A stretch of 35,335 nucleotides of DNA, taken from the NCBI GenBank assembly GCA_017961575.1, contig JAGCXA010000036.1, positions 1-35,335 on the forward strand, written 5' to 3'. This document shows positions 5,590-14,325 of the stretch, one piece after another. Position 1 is the first letter of the stretch; every line of letters starts with the position of its first letter. The notes below the pieces were generated by a model. The model saw only the letters and a program-made list of their open reading frames with translations. It was not told the origin of the DNA and did no database searches. The translations under genes and the position numbers were made by a program. The DNA is from Clostridia bacterium (GTDB taxonomy: Bacteria; Bacillota; Clostridia; Oscillospirales; CAG-272).

Positions 5590-8111
5590 TACGCCGTTAC
5601 CACCTTGCTGGCTTTTTCAAGCCCCAGTTTCTTGATCGCGTCCTCGCGCATCTTGTACTTTAAGATCTTTCCGGCGACGTTCATCGGGAAAGAGTCGACG
5701 AAGTCGACGTACCGCGGCACCTTATGGCGCGCCATATGCGAGTTGACGTATTCCTTCATTTCCTCGACGGTCATGGTTTCGCCCTCTTTTAAGATGACGC
5801 ACGCCATGATCTCCTCGCCGTACTGCTCGTCGGGAACGCCGATCACCTGCACGTCCTGAACCTTCGGGTGCGTGTAGATGAATTCCTCGATCTCCTTCGG
5901 GTAGATGTTCTCACCGCCGCGGATGATCATATCTTTGAGCCGTCCCGTGATCCGGAAGTTGCCTTCCTTCGTCCGGGCGGCGAGGTCGCCGGTATGGAGC
6001 CATCCGTCGGCGTCGATCGCCGCGGCGGTCGCTTTCGGCATCTTGTAGTAGCCCTTCATGATGTTGTAGCCGCGCGCGACGAATTCGCCCGTCACCTCGT
6101 CGGGACATTCCTCCCCGGTTTCGGGATCGATGATCTTACATTCGATCTCGGGCATCGGGCGTCCGACGGTGCCGACGCGCACCTCGATCGGGTCGTCGGT
6201 CGACGACATCGTGCAGCCGGGCGACGCCTCGGTCTGCCCGTAGACGATCGTGATCTCGGTCATGTGCATCTTTTCGACCACGTCCTGCATCACCGAAATG
6301 GGGCAGGGGCTTCCCGCCATGATCCCGGTCCGCATATAGGAGAAATCGGTCTTCGGGAAGTCGGGATGACCGAGCAGGGCGATGAACATAGTCGGCACGC
6401 CGTGGAAGGCGGTGATGTGTTCGTTGTGGATGCAGGCGAGCGCGGGTTTCGGGGAGAAGTAGGGAAGCGGGAGCAGGGTCGCGCCGTGCGTCATCGACGC
6501 CGTCATCGCGAGCACCATGCCGAAGCAATGGAACATCGGCACCTGGATCATCATCCGGTCGGCGGTCGACAGATCCATACGGTCGCCGATGCACTTGCCG
6601 TTGTTGACGATGTTCCGGTGGGTCAGCATCACGCCCTTCGGGAATCCGGTCGTTCCCGACGTGTACTGCATATTGCAGACGTCGTCGGGCGAGACCTTCG
6701 CCGCCATCCGGCGGAGTTCCTCGGCGGGGACGCGCTCTGCGTAAGCGAGCGAGTCCTCCCAGGTGAGGCACCCCTTCTGACGGAATCCGACCGTGATCAC
6801 GTTGCGAAGGAAGGGCAGACGCCGCGCGTGGAGCTGCGCGCCGGGTTTCACCGAGGCGAGTTCCGGGCAGAGTTCCGCCATGATGGCGGCGTAATCCGAG
6901 TCGCGGAAACCCTCGACCATCACGAGCGTGTGGGTGTCGGACTGTTTCAGCAGGTATTCCGCCTCGTGGATCTTGTAGGCGGTGTTCATCGTGACCAGCA
7001 CCGCGCCGATCTTGGTCGTCGCCCAGAAGGCGATGTACCATTGCGGCACGTTGGTCGCCCAGACCGCGACGTGATGCCCGGCGCGCACGCCGAGCGCGAT
7101 CAGCGCCCGCGCGAACTCGTCGACGTCCGCCCGGAATTCGGTATAGGTGCGGGTATAGTCGAGGGTCGTATAGCGGAAGGCGTACTGATCGGGGAACTCC
7201 TCGACCATCTTATCGAGCACGTCCGGGAAGGTCGCGTCGATGAGTAGATCCTTTTTCCACGGGAAGTTGCCGGTGTGCGCCCGGTTCCAGTAGAGGGTGC
7301 GTTCGTTCTTCCGGGGATCGGAGAACTGTTTCATATACCCCTCGAACTGCGCGAGCACGATCTCCATATCGTCCAGTTCCGGGCACCACGCGGGATCCCA
7401 GACGAGCGACAGGAACCCGTCGTAGTTGACCGAGCGGAGCGCGCGCATCACGTCGGAAAACGGGATCTCGCCCTCGCCCATCAGGACGTGTTCACAGCCG
7501 CCTTTTGTCCGCTTGACGTCCGAGAAATGGACGTGCCGGATATAGGCGCCGAGGTTGCGCACGACGGTTTCGGGATCGTCGCCGCCGACGAGATAAGCCT
7601 CGGCGACCTCCCAGAGCGCGGCGAGCCGATCGGAGGCGAACTGTTCGAGAATGTCGCGAAGCACCTCGGTTTTCGCAAAAACCCCCGACGTTTCGAGCAG
7701 AATGGTGACACCCTCCGCTTCCGCTTCGGGAAGCACCGCTTCGATCAGCGCCGCGGTCTTCACGCGCGCCTCGTCGGCGTTGCGGGAGTCGGTGCGGACG
7801 CGGAGCATCTGAATGCCGAGGTCTCCCGCGATCGAGAGACAGCGCAGGATCTCGTCCTTCGCCTGCTCGATCGGGGTCGCCGCCGGGTCGGACAGAACGT
7901 CCAGACACGGGAGCGACAGTTTTCTGTCGAAGAGCCGGCGTTTGGTCGCCGCCGCGGCGCGACCGTAGAACGCCCCGTCGCGGTCGGTGAAGAGCGAGCC
8001 GTTTATGTTGTGCAGTTCAATGCCCGAAAAGCCGGTCGCCTCCGCCATATCGCAGAGCGAATCGAACGATCTGCCGTGCCAGCCCTTCGTTGAAAATGAG
8101 AGTTTCATCAT
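5589..8111 (-). CDS. Fusion: sugar-isomerase-like TIM barrel + acyl-CoA synthetase (AMP-forming)
   Basis: The 840-residue protein joins two domains. Residues 1 to about 275 form an AP-endonuclease-2/xylose-isomerase-like TIM barrel (GFSGIELHN, LLETSG with Glu140, YIRHVHFSDVK). From about 290 to the end lies a full acyl-CoA synthetase: YTSGTTGFPKGV at 483-494, YGQTEASP, GWLHTGDLA, GRLKDMIIRGGENIYPKEIE, and a C-terminal GKILKYKMR with the catalytic lysine. The ligase half should activate a carboxylate with ATP and CoA. In the barrel, two places where I expect metal ligands look changed: WEVAE at 167-171, and SLVWDP near 237 where a Glu is usual. The barrel may therefore be non-catalytic. The start overlaps the LeuA-like stop (ATGA), with GAGGA 6 bases upstream. 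Activation of isovalerate for leucine synthesis is inferred from the Leu T-box. Confidence 0.85.
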   Translation of the reverse strand: MMKLSFSTKGWHGRSFDSLCDMAEATGFSGIELHNINGSLFTDRDGAFYGRAAAATKRRLFDRKLSLPCLDVLSDPAATPIEQAKDEILRCLSIAGDLGIQMLRVRTDSRNADEARVKTAALIEAVLPEAEAEGVTILLETSGVFAKTEVLRDILEQFASDRLAALWEVAEAYLVGGDDPETVVRNLGAYIRHVHFSDVKRTKGGCEHVLMGEGEIPFSDVMRALRSVNYDGFLSLVWDPAWCPELDDMEIVLAQFEGYMKQFSDPRKNERTLYWNRAHTGNFPWKKDLLIDATFPDVLDKMVEEFPDQYAFRYTTLDYTRTYTEFRADVDEFARALIALGVRAGHHVAVWATNVPQWYIAFWATTKIGAVLVTMNTAYKIHEAEYLLKQSDTHTLVMVEGFRDSDYAAIMAELCPELASVKPGAQLHARRLPFLRNVITVGFRQKGCLTWEDSLAYAERVPAEELRRMAAKVSPDDVCNMQYTSGTTGFPKGVMLTHRNIVNNGKCIGDRMDLSTADRMMIQVPMFHCFGMVLAMTASMTHGATLLPLPYFSPKPALACIHNEHITAFHGVPTMFIALLGHPDFPKTDFSYMRTGIMAGSPCPISVMQDVVEKMHMTEITIVYGQTEASPGCTMSSTDDPIEVRVGTVGRPMPEIECKIIDPETGEECPDEVTGEFVARGYNIMKGYYKMPKATAAAIDADGWLHTGDLAARTKEGNFRITGRLKDMIIRGGENIYPKEIEEFIYTHPKVQDVQVIGVPDEQYGEEIMACVILKEGETMTVEEMKEYVNSHMARHKVPRYVDFVDSFPMNVAGKILKYKMREDAIKKLGLEKASKVVTA

Positions 8112-9487
8112 CCGTTTTCCTCGTATACGATCTTGTTGACGGCGTTCAGGTAAGCCCGGATCGCCGCGCCGAGAATGTCGGTCGAAACGCCGTTGCCCGA
8201 ATAGAGTTTGCCCGCCGAGCGGAGCCGGATCAGCGCCGATCCGACGGCTTCCTGCCCTTCGGTGATCGCCTGGATCTTGAAATCGTCAAGTTCGTAGCGG
8301 TGCCCGATCACGTTTTCGAGCGCGCGGAACGCCGCGTCGATCGGACCGTCGCCGATGGCGACGCCGTGCAGCGATTTGCCGTTCGCCGACAGCGTGATCT
8401 GCGCCGACGCCGAAATGATATTGCCGGAGTTGATGACGTAATTGTCAAGTTGATAGGTCGCGGGGACTTGCAGGGCGGCGCTGGCGATGATCGCTTCGAG
8501 TTCGCGTTCGCCGACCGTCTTCTTCCCGGCGACCCGACGCACCTCGTCCGAGACGAGCGCGAGGTCTTCGTCCGAGAGGTCGTAGCCCAGCCGCGCGACG
8601 GCGGCGGCGATCGCCTCGCCGTCCGACGAGGGATCGAGCGCGATCACGCCTTCGCTTTCGGACTTTGCGGCGCCTGTCGGCGCGGCGTCCTTGCGTTCGC
8701 CGCCGATCCACTCGATCTGGCGGACGGTGCGGTGCAGTTCGGTGACGGCAAGACGGGAGGAAAGACCGAGATCTCCCCCGCGGTTGCGGATCAGGTCGGA
8801 GAAGGTCGCGAGGTCGGTGACGTCGCCGCCTACGGCGGTCTTGACGCCGGCGGCTTTCCCGCGCACCGAGAGCAGCGAGCAGGCGACCGCAAGACCGTTC
8901 AGATCCGACGCGCAAACGAAGACCGGGACCCCGGCGGCGTCGGCGATCCGCGAAACGAACGCGGCGAAATCGTCCGGCATCATCGAGGCGGCGGTATCGG
9001 TCAGCGTGACGCATCCGGCGCCCGCCTCGACGGCGGCTTTGACCGCGTCGCAGAGGAACGCTTCCTCGGCGCGGGTCGCATCACACGCCTCGAACTCGAC
9101 GTCGGGGACGGCGGCTTTCGCCTGCCCCACGATCTCGCGGATGTATTCGATCATCTTCTGCGGCTTCTTATGCGCCGTATATTCCATCCCGACGGGCGAG
9201 AGGGGAAGCGCGATGCGGATCCGTCCCTTTTTCGCGGCGGAGAGGGCGTCGGCGGCAAGCCGGACGCTCTCGGCGTCAAGCCCCGCCTCAACCGAGACGA
9301 CGGCGTCGGAAACGAAGGCGGAAAGCGTCCGCACGCAGAGCGGATCGGCGCGCGCGTCCTTCACGGGCGGCAGCTCGATCACGTCCACCCGGACTTTTTC
9401 CAGGAGACGCGCGATCTCCAGTTTCTCCTTGAAACTGTACTTGCGCTCGGATGAGAGCGTGCGGTCGGAGATGACGATCTGTTTCAT
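8108..9487 (-). CDS. LeuA-like protein with degenerate catalytic centre and LeuA regulatory domain
   Basis: The 459-residue protein resembles 2-isopropylmalate/homocitrate synthases: an N-terminal TIM barrel (ISDRTL at 6-11, FEACDATR, LTDTAASMMPDDF) and a C-terminal LeuA dimer/allosteric domain (about 340-455, YQLDNYVINSGN to STDILGAAIRAYLNAVNK). The catalytic core is altered. The usual DxTLRDGxQ reads DRTLSSERK, and the HxHND metal site reads CASDLNG at 192-198. The GERxGN segment is not visible. It is therefore unlikely to be an ordinary isopropylmalate synthase. It is the first gene after the Leu-specific T-box, with AAAGGA 6 bases before the ATG, and overlaps the fusion gene. In true LeuA the C-terminal domain binds leucine, so a leucine-sensing or altered-substrate role is possible. 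Confidence 0.75.
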   Translation of the reverse strand: MKQIVISDRTLSSERKYSFKEKLEIARLLEKVRVDVIELPPVKDARADPLCVRTLSAFVSDAVVSVEAGLDAESVRLAADALSAAKKGRIRIALPLSPVGMEYTAHKKPQKMIEYIREIVGQAKAAVPDVEFEACDATRAEEAFLCDAVKAAVEAGAGCVTLTDTAASMMPDDFAAFVSRIADAAGVPVFVCASDLNGLAVACSLLSVRGKAAGVKTAVGGDVTDLATFSDLIRNRGGDLGLSSRLAVTELHRTVRQIEWIGGERKDAAPTGAAKSESEGVIALDPSSDGEAIAAAVARLGYDLSDEDLALVSDEVRRVAGKKTVGERELEAIIASAALQVPATYQLDNYVINSGNIISASAQITLSANGKSLHGVAIGDGPIDAAFRALENVIGHRYELDDFKIQAITEGQEAVGSALIRLRSAGKLYSGNGVSTDILGAAIRAYLNAVNKIVYEENG

Positions 9488-9510
9488 GGTTTGTCCTTTC
9501 TTTTCGCTTC

Positions 9511-9780
9511 GGAAAACAAAAGTCCCCGAAGCCGGATTTCGGCTTCAGGGACGATCAAATAATCGCGGTACCACCCTGATTCCCGTCTTTGACGGGCGCT
9601 CGTCGGATACTTTCATATCCTTTGCCTTGGTAACGGGGCAAGCCGTAACCGCCTACCCCTTCCGGCTCGGCGATTCTGCTCGGGAGTGAGAGTTCTGTCT
9701 CCTGCGCCCCCGGCTTGCACCAACCGCCGGTTCTCTTTGCGCGCTTTCTTCGATGGAACGGTTCCGTCATCGCATTTATG
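9511..9780 (-). promoter_or_regulatory. T-box leader, leucine specifier (CUC)
   Basis: The minus-strand leader has AGGGTGGTACCGCG (9577-9564), whose UGGU can pair with the ACCA end of an A73 tRNA. A terminator follows with arms 9522-9535 and 9540-9552 and the U-run TTTTGTTTT. In Stem I, UGC/GCA pairs below the kink-turn and GGA/UCC above it. The codon one base before CUCC is CUC (9690-9688), with GAA just upstream. The distal loop reads GGTTGGTGCAAGCC. Uncharged tRNA-Leu should therefore permit read-through into the LeuA-like operon. The specifier was read by hand; UCU would be the main alternative. Confidence 0.85.
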
Positions 9781-9786
9781 CATAAG

Positions 9787-9815
9787 ATTATAGCACAACC
9801 CCCCCGCTTTGTCAA
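9787..9815 (-). promoter_or_regulatory. Promoter of the Leu T-box operon
   Basis: A consensus TTGACA (9815-9810) and TATAAT (9792-9787) are 17 bases apart on the minus strand, with transcription expected to start near 9780. Confidence 0.85.
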
Positions 9816-9909
9816 CCGTGATTTGAAATTTTTTTATCAAGCGTGAAAAACCGCGGAAAATCGGGGCAAAACGGCTCTTCAAAAGGTCGTGCAGACGAAA
9901 AACGGAACG

Positions 9910-9943
9910 AAAAAAGCGCCCGTTCGTTTGCTCGAACGGGCGC
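9910..9943 (-). terminator. Terminator of the Val operon behind ilvE
   Basis: Eleven-base perfect arms (9916-9926 and 9933-9943, GCGCCCGTTCG and its complement) enclose a 6-base loop. On the minus strand the stem is followed by six U. It lies 16 bases after the ilvE stop. Confidence 0.9.
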
Positions 9944-9959
9944 TTTCGCTGCTGTTGAA

Positions 9960-11027
9960 TTATTTGTCGACGGGCATCGTCCAGCCGAAGGGATCGGCGA
10001 TCTTGCCCCATTGGATCCCGGTCAGAGTATCGTAGAGGTGCTGGGTGACCTCGCCGATCTTCCCGCCGTTGACGGTGTATTTCACGTCCTTGTAGCAGAG
10101 TTCGCCGATCGGCGAGACGACGGCGGCGGTGCCGCAGCCCCACGCCTCTTCGAGCGTTCCGTTCTTCATCGCGGCGGCGAGTTCGTCGACCGAGAGCAGA
10201 CGCTCCGAGACCTTATATCCCTCTTTTTTCAGGATCTCGATGCAGGATTTCCGGGTAACGCCGGGCAGGATCGAGCCGGAGAGCATCGGGGTGACGATCT
10301 CGCCGTCGATCTTGAACATCACGTTCATCGCGCCGACTTCCTCGATGTACTTCCGCTCCACACCGTCGAGCCAGAGGACCTGGGAATACCCCTTCTCCTC
10401 GGCGCGCGCGCCGGCGCGGTTGGACGCGGCGTAGTTGCCGCCGCACTTGGCGTAACCGGTGCCGCCTCTGACGGCGCGGACGTCCTGATCCTCGATCATG
10501 ATCTTGACCGGGTTGATCCCTTCCTTATAGTAGCTTCCGACGGGGGAGGCGATGATGAGGAAGGTCGCGTGATGCACCGAATGCACCCCGAGGTTTTCGT
10601 CGTTTCCGAACATAAACGGGCGCAGATAGAGCGACGTGCCGGGCGCCGACGGCGTCCAGTCCTCCTCGGTCTTGACGAACGCGAGCAGGATCTCAAGCGC
10701 CACGTCCTCCGGGATCTGCGGTAAGCAGAGCCGTTCCGCCGAGTTGTTCATCCGGCGGATGTTCTCGGTCGGGCGGAAGAGCTGCACTTTTCCGTCGGCG
10801 CGGCGGTACGCTTTCAGCCCCTCGAAGATCTCGGAGCCGTAGTGGAGCGCGGTGCAGGCGGGATGGATCGACAGGGGACCGAACGGAACGATCCTCGCGT
10901 CGTGCCAGCCCTTTTCGGGCGTGTAGTCCATCATGAACATATGATCGGTGAAGATCCGACCGAAGCCGAGCGTCGAGGGATCGGGCTTGGCTTTCTTTTC
11001 TTTCACGAGTTGATACTTGATTTCCAT
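9960..11027 (-). CDS. ilvE: Branched-chain amino acid aminotransferase
   Basis: The 355-residue protein is a fold-type IV PLP transaminase of the longer BCAT branch. It has a FEGLKAYRRADG segment, LYLRPFMFG, the PLP lysine Lys194 in GYAKCGGNYAAS, EEVGAMNVMF, and SGSILPGVTR, a phosphate-binding turn. It interconverts Val, Ile and Leu with their 2-oxo acids using glutamate/2-oxoglutarate. The length is normal for the family. It is the last gene of the Val T-box operon, 13 bases after the vor gamma gene and directly before a strong terminator. Coupling with the 2-oxoacid:ferredoxin oxidoreductase genes suggests that 2-oxo acids made from acyl-CoA are aminated here. T-box control favours the biosynthetic direction. 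Confidence 0.93.
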   Translation of the reverse strand: MEIKYQLVKEKKAKPDPSTLGFGRIFTDHMFMMDYTPEKGWHDARIVPFGPLSIHPACTALHYGSEIFEGLKAYRRADGKVQLFRPTENIRRMNNSAERLCLPQIPEDVALEILLAFVKTEEDWTPSAPGTSLYLRPFMFGNDENLGVHSVHHATFLIIASPVGSYYKEGINPVKIMIEDQDVRAVRGGTGYAKCGGNYAASNRAGARAEEKGYSQVLWLDGVERKYIEEVGAMNVMFKIDGEIVTPMLSGSILPGVTRKSCIEILKKEGYKVSERLLSVDELAAAMKNGTLEEAWGCGTAAVVSPIGELCYKDVKYTVNGGKIGEVTQHLYDTLTGIQWGKIADPFGWTMPVDK

Positions 11028-11040
11028 CGTTTCCGCTCCT

Positions 11041-11576
11041 TTACTCTTTGTAGTTCGCGCCGAGCTGCATGGCGCGCAGGTTGACCTCGAGCATATCCGC
11101 GTGACGCGCCGAGATGACCTTGCCGAGCGCCGCCTTGATCCCCTCGTCGGAGAACTCCCCGCGGTCGGAGAGGATCTTGCCGAGCAGGATCATGTTGGCG
11201 AGGGTCGGAAAGCCGTTCTCGCTCGCCAGTTTGGTGGCGGGAACGCCGACGGCTTTGACGTCGTTCCGTTTGACCTTCCGCTCGATCAGGGACGAGTCGT
11301 AGTAGACCGAGCCGCCCGGCACGACCGCCGATTCAAAGCGGTCGAGCGAGGGGAGGTTCATCGCGACCAGAACGTCGGGGTTCGAGACGATCGGCGAACC
11401 GACCTGTCCGTCGCTGACGATGACCGAGCAGGAGGCGGTGCCGCCCCGCATTTCGGGTCCGTACGAAGGCAGCCACGAGACCTGTTTATCCTCGATCAGC
11501 CCCTTGTAGGCGACGAGTTTCCCGATGAACAGGATGCCCTGCCCGCCGAAGCCCGAGAACAGATATTTCGTCGTGC

Positions 11577-11580
<4 letters not shown>
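11041..11580 (-). CDS. vorC: 2-oxoacid:ferredoxin oxidoreductase, gamma subunit
   Basis: The 179-residue protein has the gamma-domain pattern of the POR/VOR/KOR family: [16 protein letters not shown] near the N-terminus, [13 protein letters not shown], and NPDVLVAMN. This subunit helps bind CoA and completes the alpha-beta-gamma-delta enzyme. Its ATG overlaps the stop of the beta gene (ATGA), which implies coupled synthesis. The order delta, alpha, beta, gamma is a recognised arrangement of four-subunit 2-oxoacid oxidoreductases. Isovalerate-type (VOR) specificity is inferred from the adjacent ilvE and the branched-chain T-box; from sequence alone a 2-oxoglutarate enzyme is also possible. The gene symbol is therefore provisional. 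Confidence 0.85.
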
Positions 11581-12334
<754 letters not shown>

Positions 12335-12335
<1 letters not shown>

Positions 12336-13402
12336 TAGTTTTCACCTCCGTTAGCGGCAGACTTGATGGCTTCGAGCACCTGTTCCGGGGTCGGGATCAT
12401 CCCGCCCGCGCGGTTGCAGAGCGTGACGGGGCGGCGGCATTCGGTCGAAAGCCGGACGTCCTCGATCATCTGCCCCATATTGAGTTCGACCGAGATATAC
12501 TTTTTCACGGTCGAAAGGGATTTCTTGAAGGTCTCTTTCGGGAAGGGCCAGAGGGTGATCGGGCGGATCATACCGACCTTGATCCCCATCTCGCGCGCCG
12601 CGTCGACGGCGTTGCGCGAAACGCGGGACGCGATCCCGAAGGCGGCGACGCAGATCTCGGCGTCCTCCATCCGGTATTCCTCGGCGCGGGCTTCCTCGCG
12701 CTCGATCTTCGCGTACTTCTCGTAGCGGGCGAAGTTGAACTGTTCGAGTTCCTCGGGGACGAGCGAGAGGGAGTTGATGATGTTGCGTTTCCGCTCCATC
12801 TTGGTCCCCGTGGTCGCCCAGGGTTTCTCGGGCATCGGATTGATTTTCAGGTCGTCGAGGGCGACCGGCTCCATCATCTGCCCCATCGTGCCGTCGGCAA
12901 GAAGCATCGAGGTCATCCGGTATTTGTCCGCGAGATCGAACGCCGAGACGGTCAGTTCCGCCATCTCCTGTACCGAGGCGGGGGCGAGAACGATCATACG
13001 GAAGTCGCCGTGTCCCGCGCCGCGGGTCGCCTGGAAGTAGTCCGACTGGCTCGGCTGGATGCCGCCGAGTCCGGGTCCGCCGCGCTGGACGTTCACGACC
13101 AGAGCGGGAAGGTCGGCGCCGGCGAGGTAGGAGAGCCCTTCGCCTTTCAGCGAGATCCCGGGGGAGGAGGACGACGTCATCACGCGAAGCCCCGCCGACG
13201 CCACGCCGTAGACCATATTGATCGCGGCGATCTCGGACTCGGCTTGAAGAAACGTTCCGCCGATCTTCGGCATCCGCTTCGCCATGTACGCGGCGATCTC
13301 GGTCTGCGGGGTGATCGGGTACCCGAAGTAGTGACGGCAGCCGGCGCGGATCGCCGCTTCGGCGATCGCCTCGTTGCCCTTCATCAGCACTTTCTTTTCC
13401 AT
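12335..13402 (-). CDS. vorB: 2-oxoacid:ferredoxin oxidoreductase, alpha subunit (VorB-type)
   Basis: The 355-residue alpha subunit starts [18 protein letters not shown] and has the family's [41 protein letters not shown] and [10 protein letters not shown] blocks. These form the 2-oxoacid-binding and domain I/II regions. It matches the VorB annotation class (3-methyl-2-oxobutanoate:ferredoxin oxidoreductase), close to KorA. It follows the ferredoxin subunit by 2 bases and overlaps the beta gene, so all four vor genes form one translational block. The partner enzymes in the operon (acyl-CoA synthetase before, BCAT after) support branched-chain substrates. Confidence 0.9.
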
Positions 13403-13404
13403 CG

Positions 13405-13617
13405 TCAGACTCCTTTCTCTACCTCAATGATGCAGTCGGGGCACATCGTCGCGCAGAAAGCGCAGGCGATGCAGAGGTCGGGTTTCACCGCCGTAACGGG
13501 GTGATGCCCCTTCTTGTTGATGATGTCCTCGGCGAGCGCCAGTACCCCTTTCGGGCAGACGTCGACGCAGAGCCCGCAGCCCTTGCAGTTGTCGGTGCGG
13601 AAGGTCAACTTGTTCAT
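13405..13617 (-). CDS. vorD: 2-oxoacid:ferredoxin oxidoreductase, delta (2x[4Fe-4S] ferredoxin) subunit
   Basis: The 70-residue protein carries two cluster motifs, CKGCGLCVDVCP and CIACAFCATMCP, the classic C-x2-C-x2-C-x3-CP pair of a bacterial ferredoxin-like delta subunit. It passes electrons between the TPP centre and free ferredoxin. The ATG at 13617 is chosen because AAGGAG lies about 8 bases upstream; an in-frame GTG three codons earlier would abut that site. It lies 33 bases after the ATPase gene and 2 bases before the alpha subunit. Confidence 0.92.
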   Translation of the reverse strand: MNKLTFRTDNCKGCGLCVDVCPKGVLALAEDIINKKGHHPVTAVKPDLCIACAFCATMCPDCIIEVEKGV

Positions 13618-13650
13618 ATGCAGCACTCCTTTTCGTATGATCGATTTGTT

Positions 13651-14313
13651 TTATCCGATCTTTTTTTGCAGATCGAGCGGGAAAAGATCGGGGATCTTCC
13701 CCGAAAGCGCGGGATAAACCCCCCGGTCGACCGTCGTCATCACGACGGGCAACCCGGTCAGGCGGCTGACCTCCGCGGCGTAGGCGAGCGAATCGAGCAC
13801 GTCCTCCGGGGTGGTCTCGCGTCCGACGTTCGAGTTATTGACGAGCCCGGTGATCGGCACGCCTCCGGCGCCCTCGATCTCGCGCAGGACCTCGACCGTA
13901 TCGGCGGGCGTCCGCGTCAGGGGACGGTAGCGGTTGACGACGGCAAGACACGCGAAGTCGTTTTCCGCGAGGATCGCCGGGGTCAGCCGACCGAGCGCCA
14001 GCGCGCCGCGGTCGTCCCCGCCGACGTCGAGGATCGCGGTCAGGTTCTTATCGTCGGTGACGGCGTACATCTCCTGCGGAAGCGCCGGGATGTCGAGGTT
14101 CCCGCCCGCGTAGGGCGAGGCGATCAGCCGCACGCCCGCCGCTTCGAGATCGGCGAGACTGTCCTTCGAGCGGAAATAGGGGTTCACGATATCAAGGTCG
14201 GCAAGCGCGACGGGATTTCTCGTCTTCGCGAGCGCGATCGCGTAGTTGACGGCGATGTTCGTCTTCCCGCTTCCGTAATGCCCGACGAAGAGCGTGATCC
14301 GTTTGACTTTCAT
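13651..14313 (-). CDS. P-loop (SIMIBI/ParA-like) ATPase of unknown role in the vor operon
   Basis: The 220-residue protein has Walker A GHYGSGKT at 11-18, a LADLDIVNPYFRS switch-like segment, and ILDVGGDDRGA as a Walker B-type region. This resembles SIMIBI-class ATPases (MinD, ParA, CooC, HypB relatives) but lacks a clear deviant-Walker signature lysine. It has no membrane anchor. It sits 12 bases after the acyl-CoA synthetase and just before vorD, with GGAGGG ahead of the ATG, and is surely cotranscribed. A role in metal, Fe-S or cofactor delivery to the oxidoreductase is possible by analogy only. No function is known to me for this exact family. Confidence 0.75.
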   Translation of the reverse strand: MKVKRITLFVGHYGSGKTNIAVNYAIALAKTRNPVALADLDIVNPYFRSKDSLADLEAAGVRLIASPYAGGNLDIPALPQEMYAVTDDKNLTAILDVGGDDRGALALGRLTPAILAENDFACLAVVNRYRPLTRTPADTVEVLREIEGAGGVPITGLVNNSNVGRETTPEDVLDSLAYAAEVSRLTGLPVVMTTVDRGVYPALSGKIPDLFPLDLQKKIG

Positions 14314-14325
14314 TCCGCCCTCCGA

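Noticed and set aside
9555-9815. Small open frame in the Leu leader as a leader peptide
   Set aside because: It overlaps the T-box motif and Stem I and has no ribosome site; the RNA structure explains the region.
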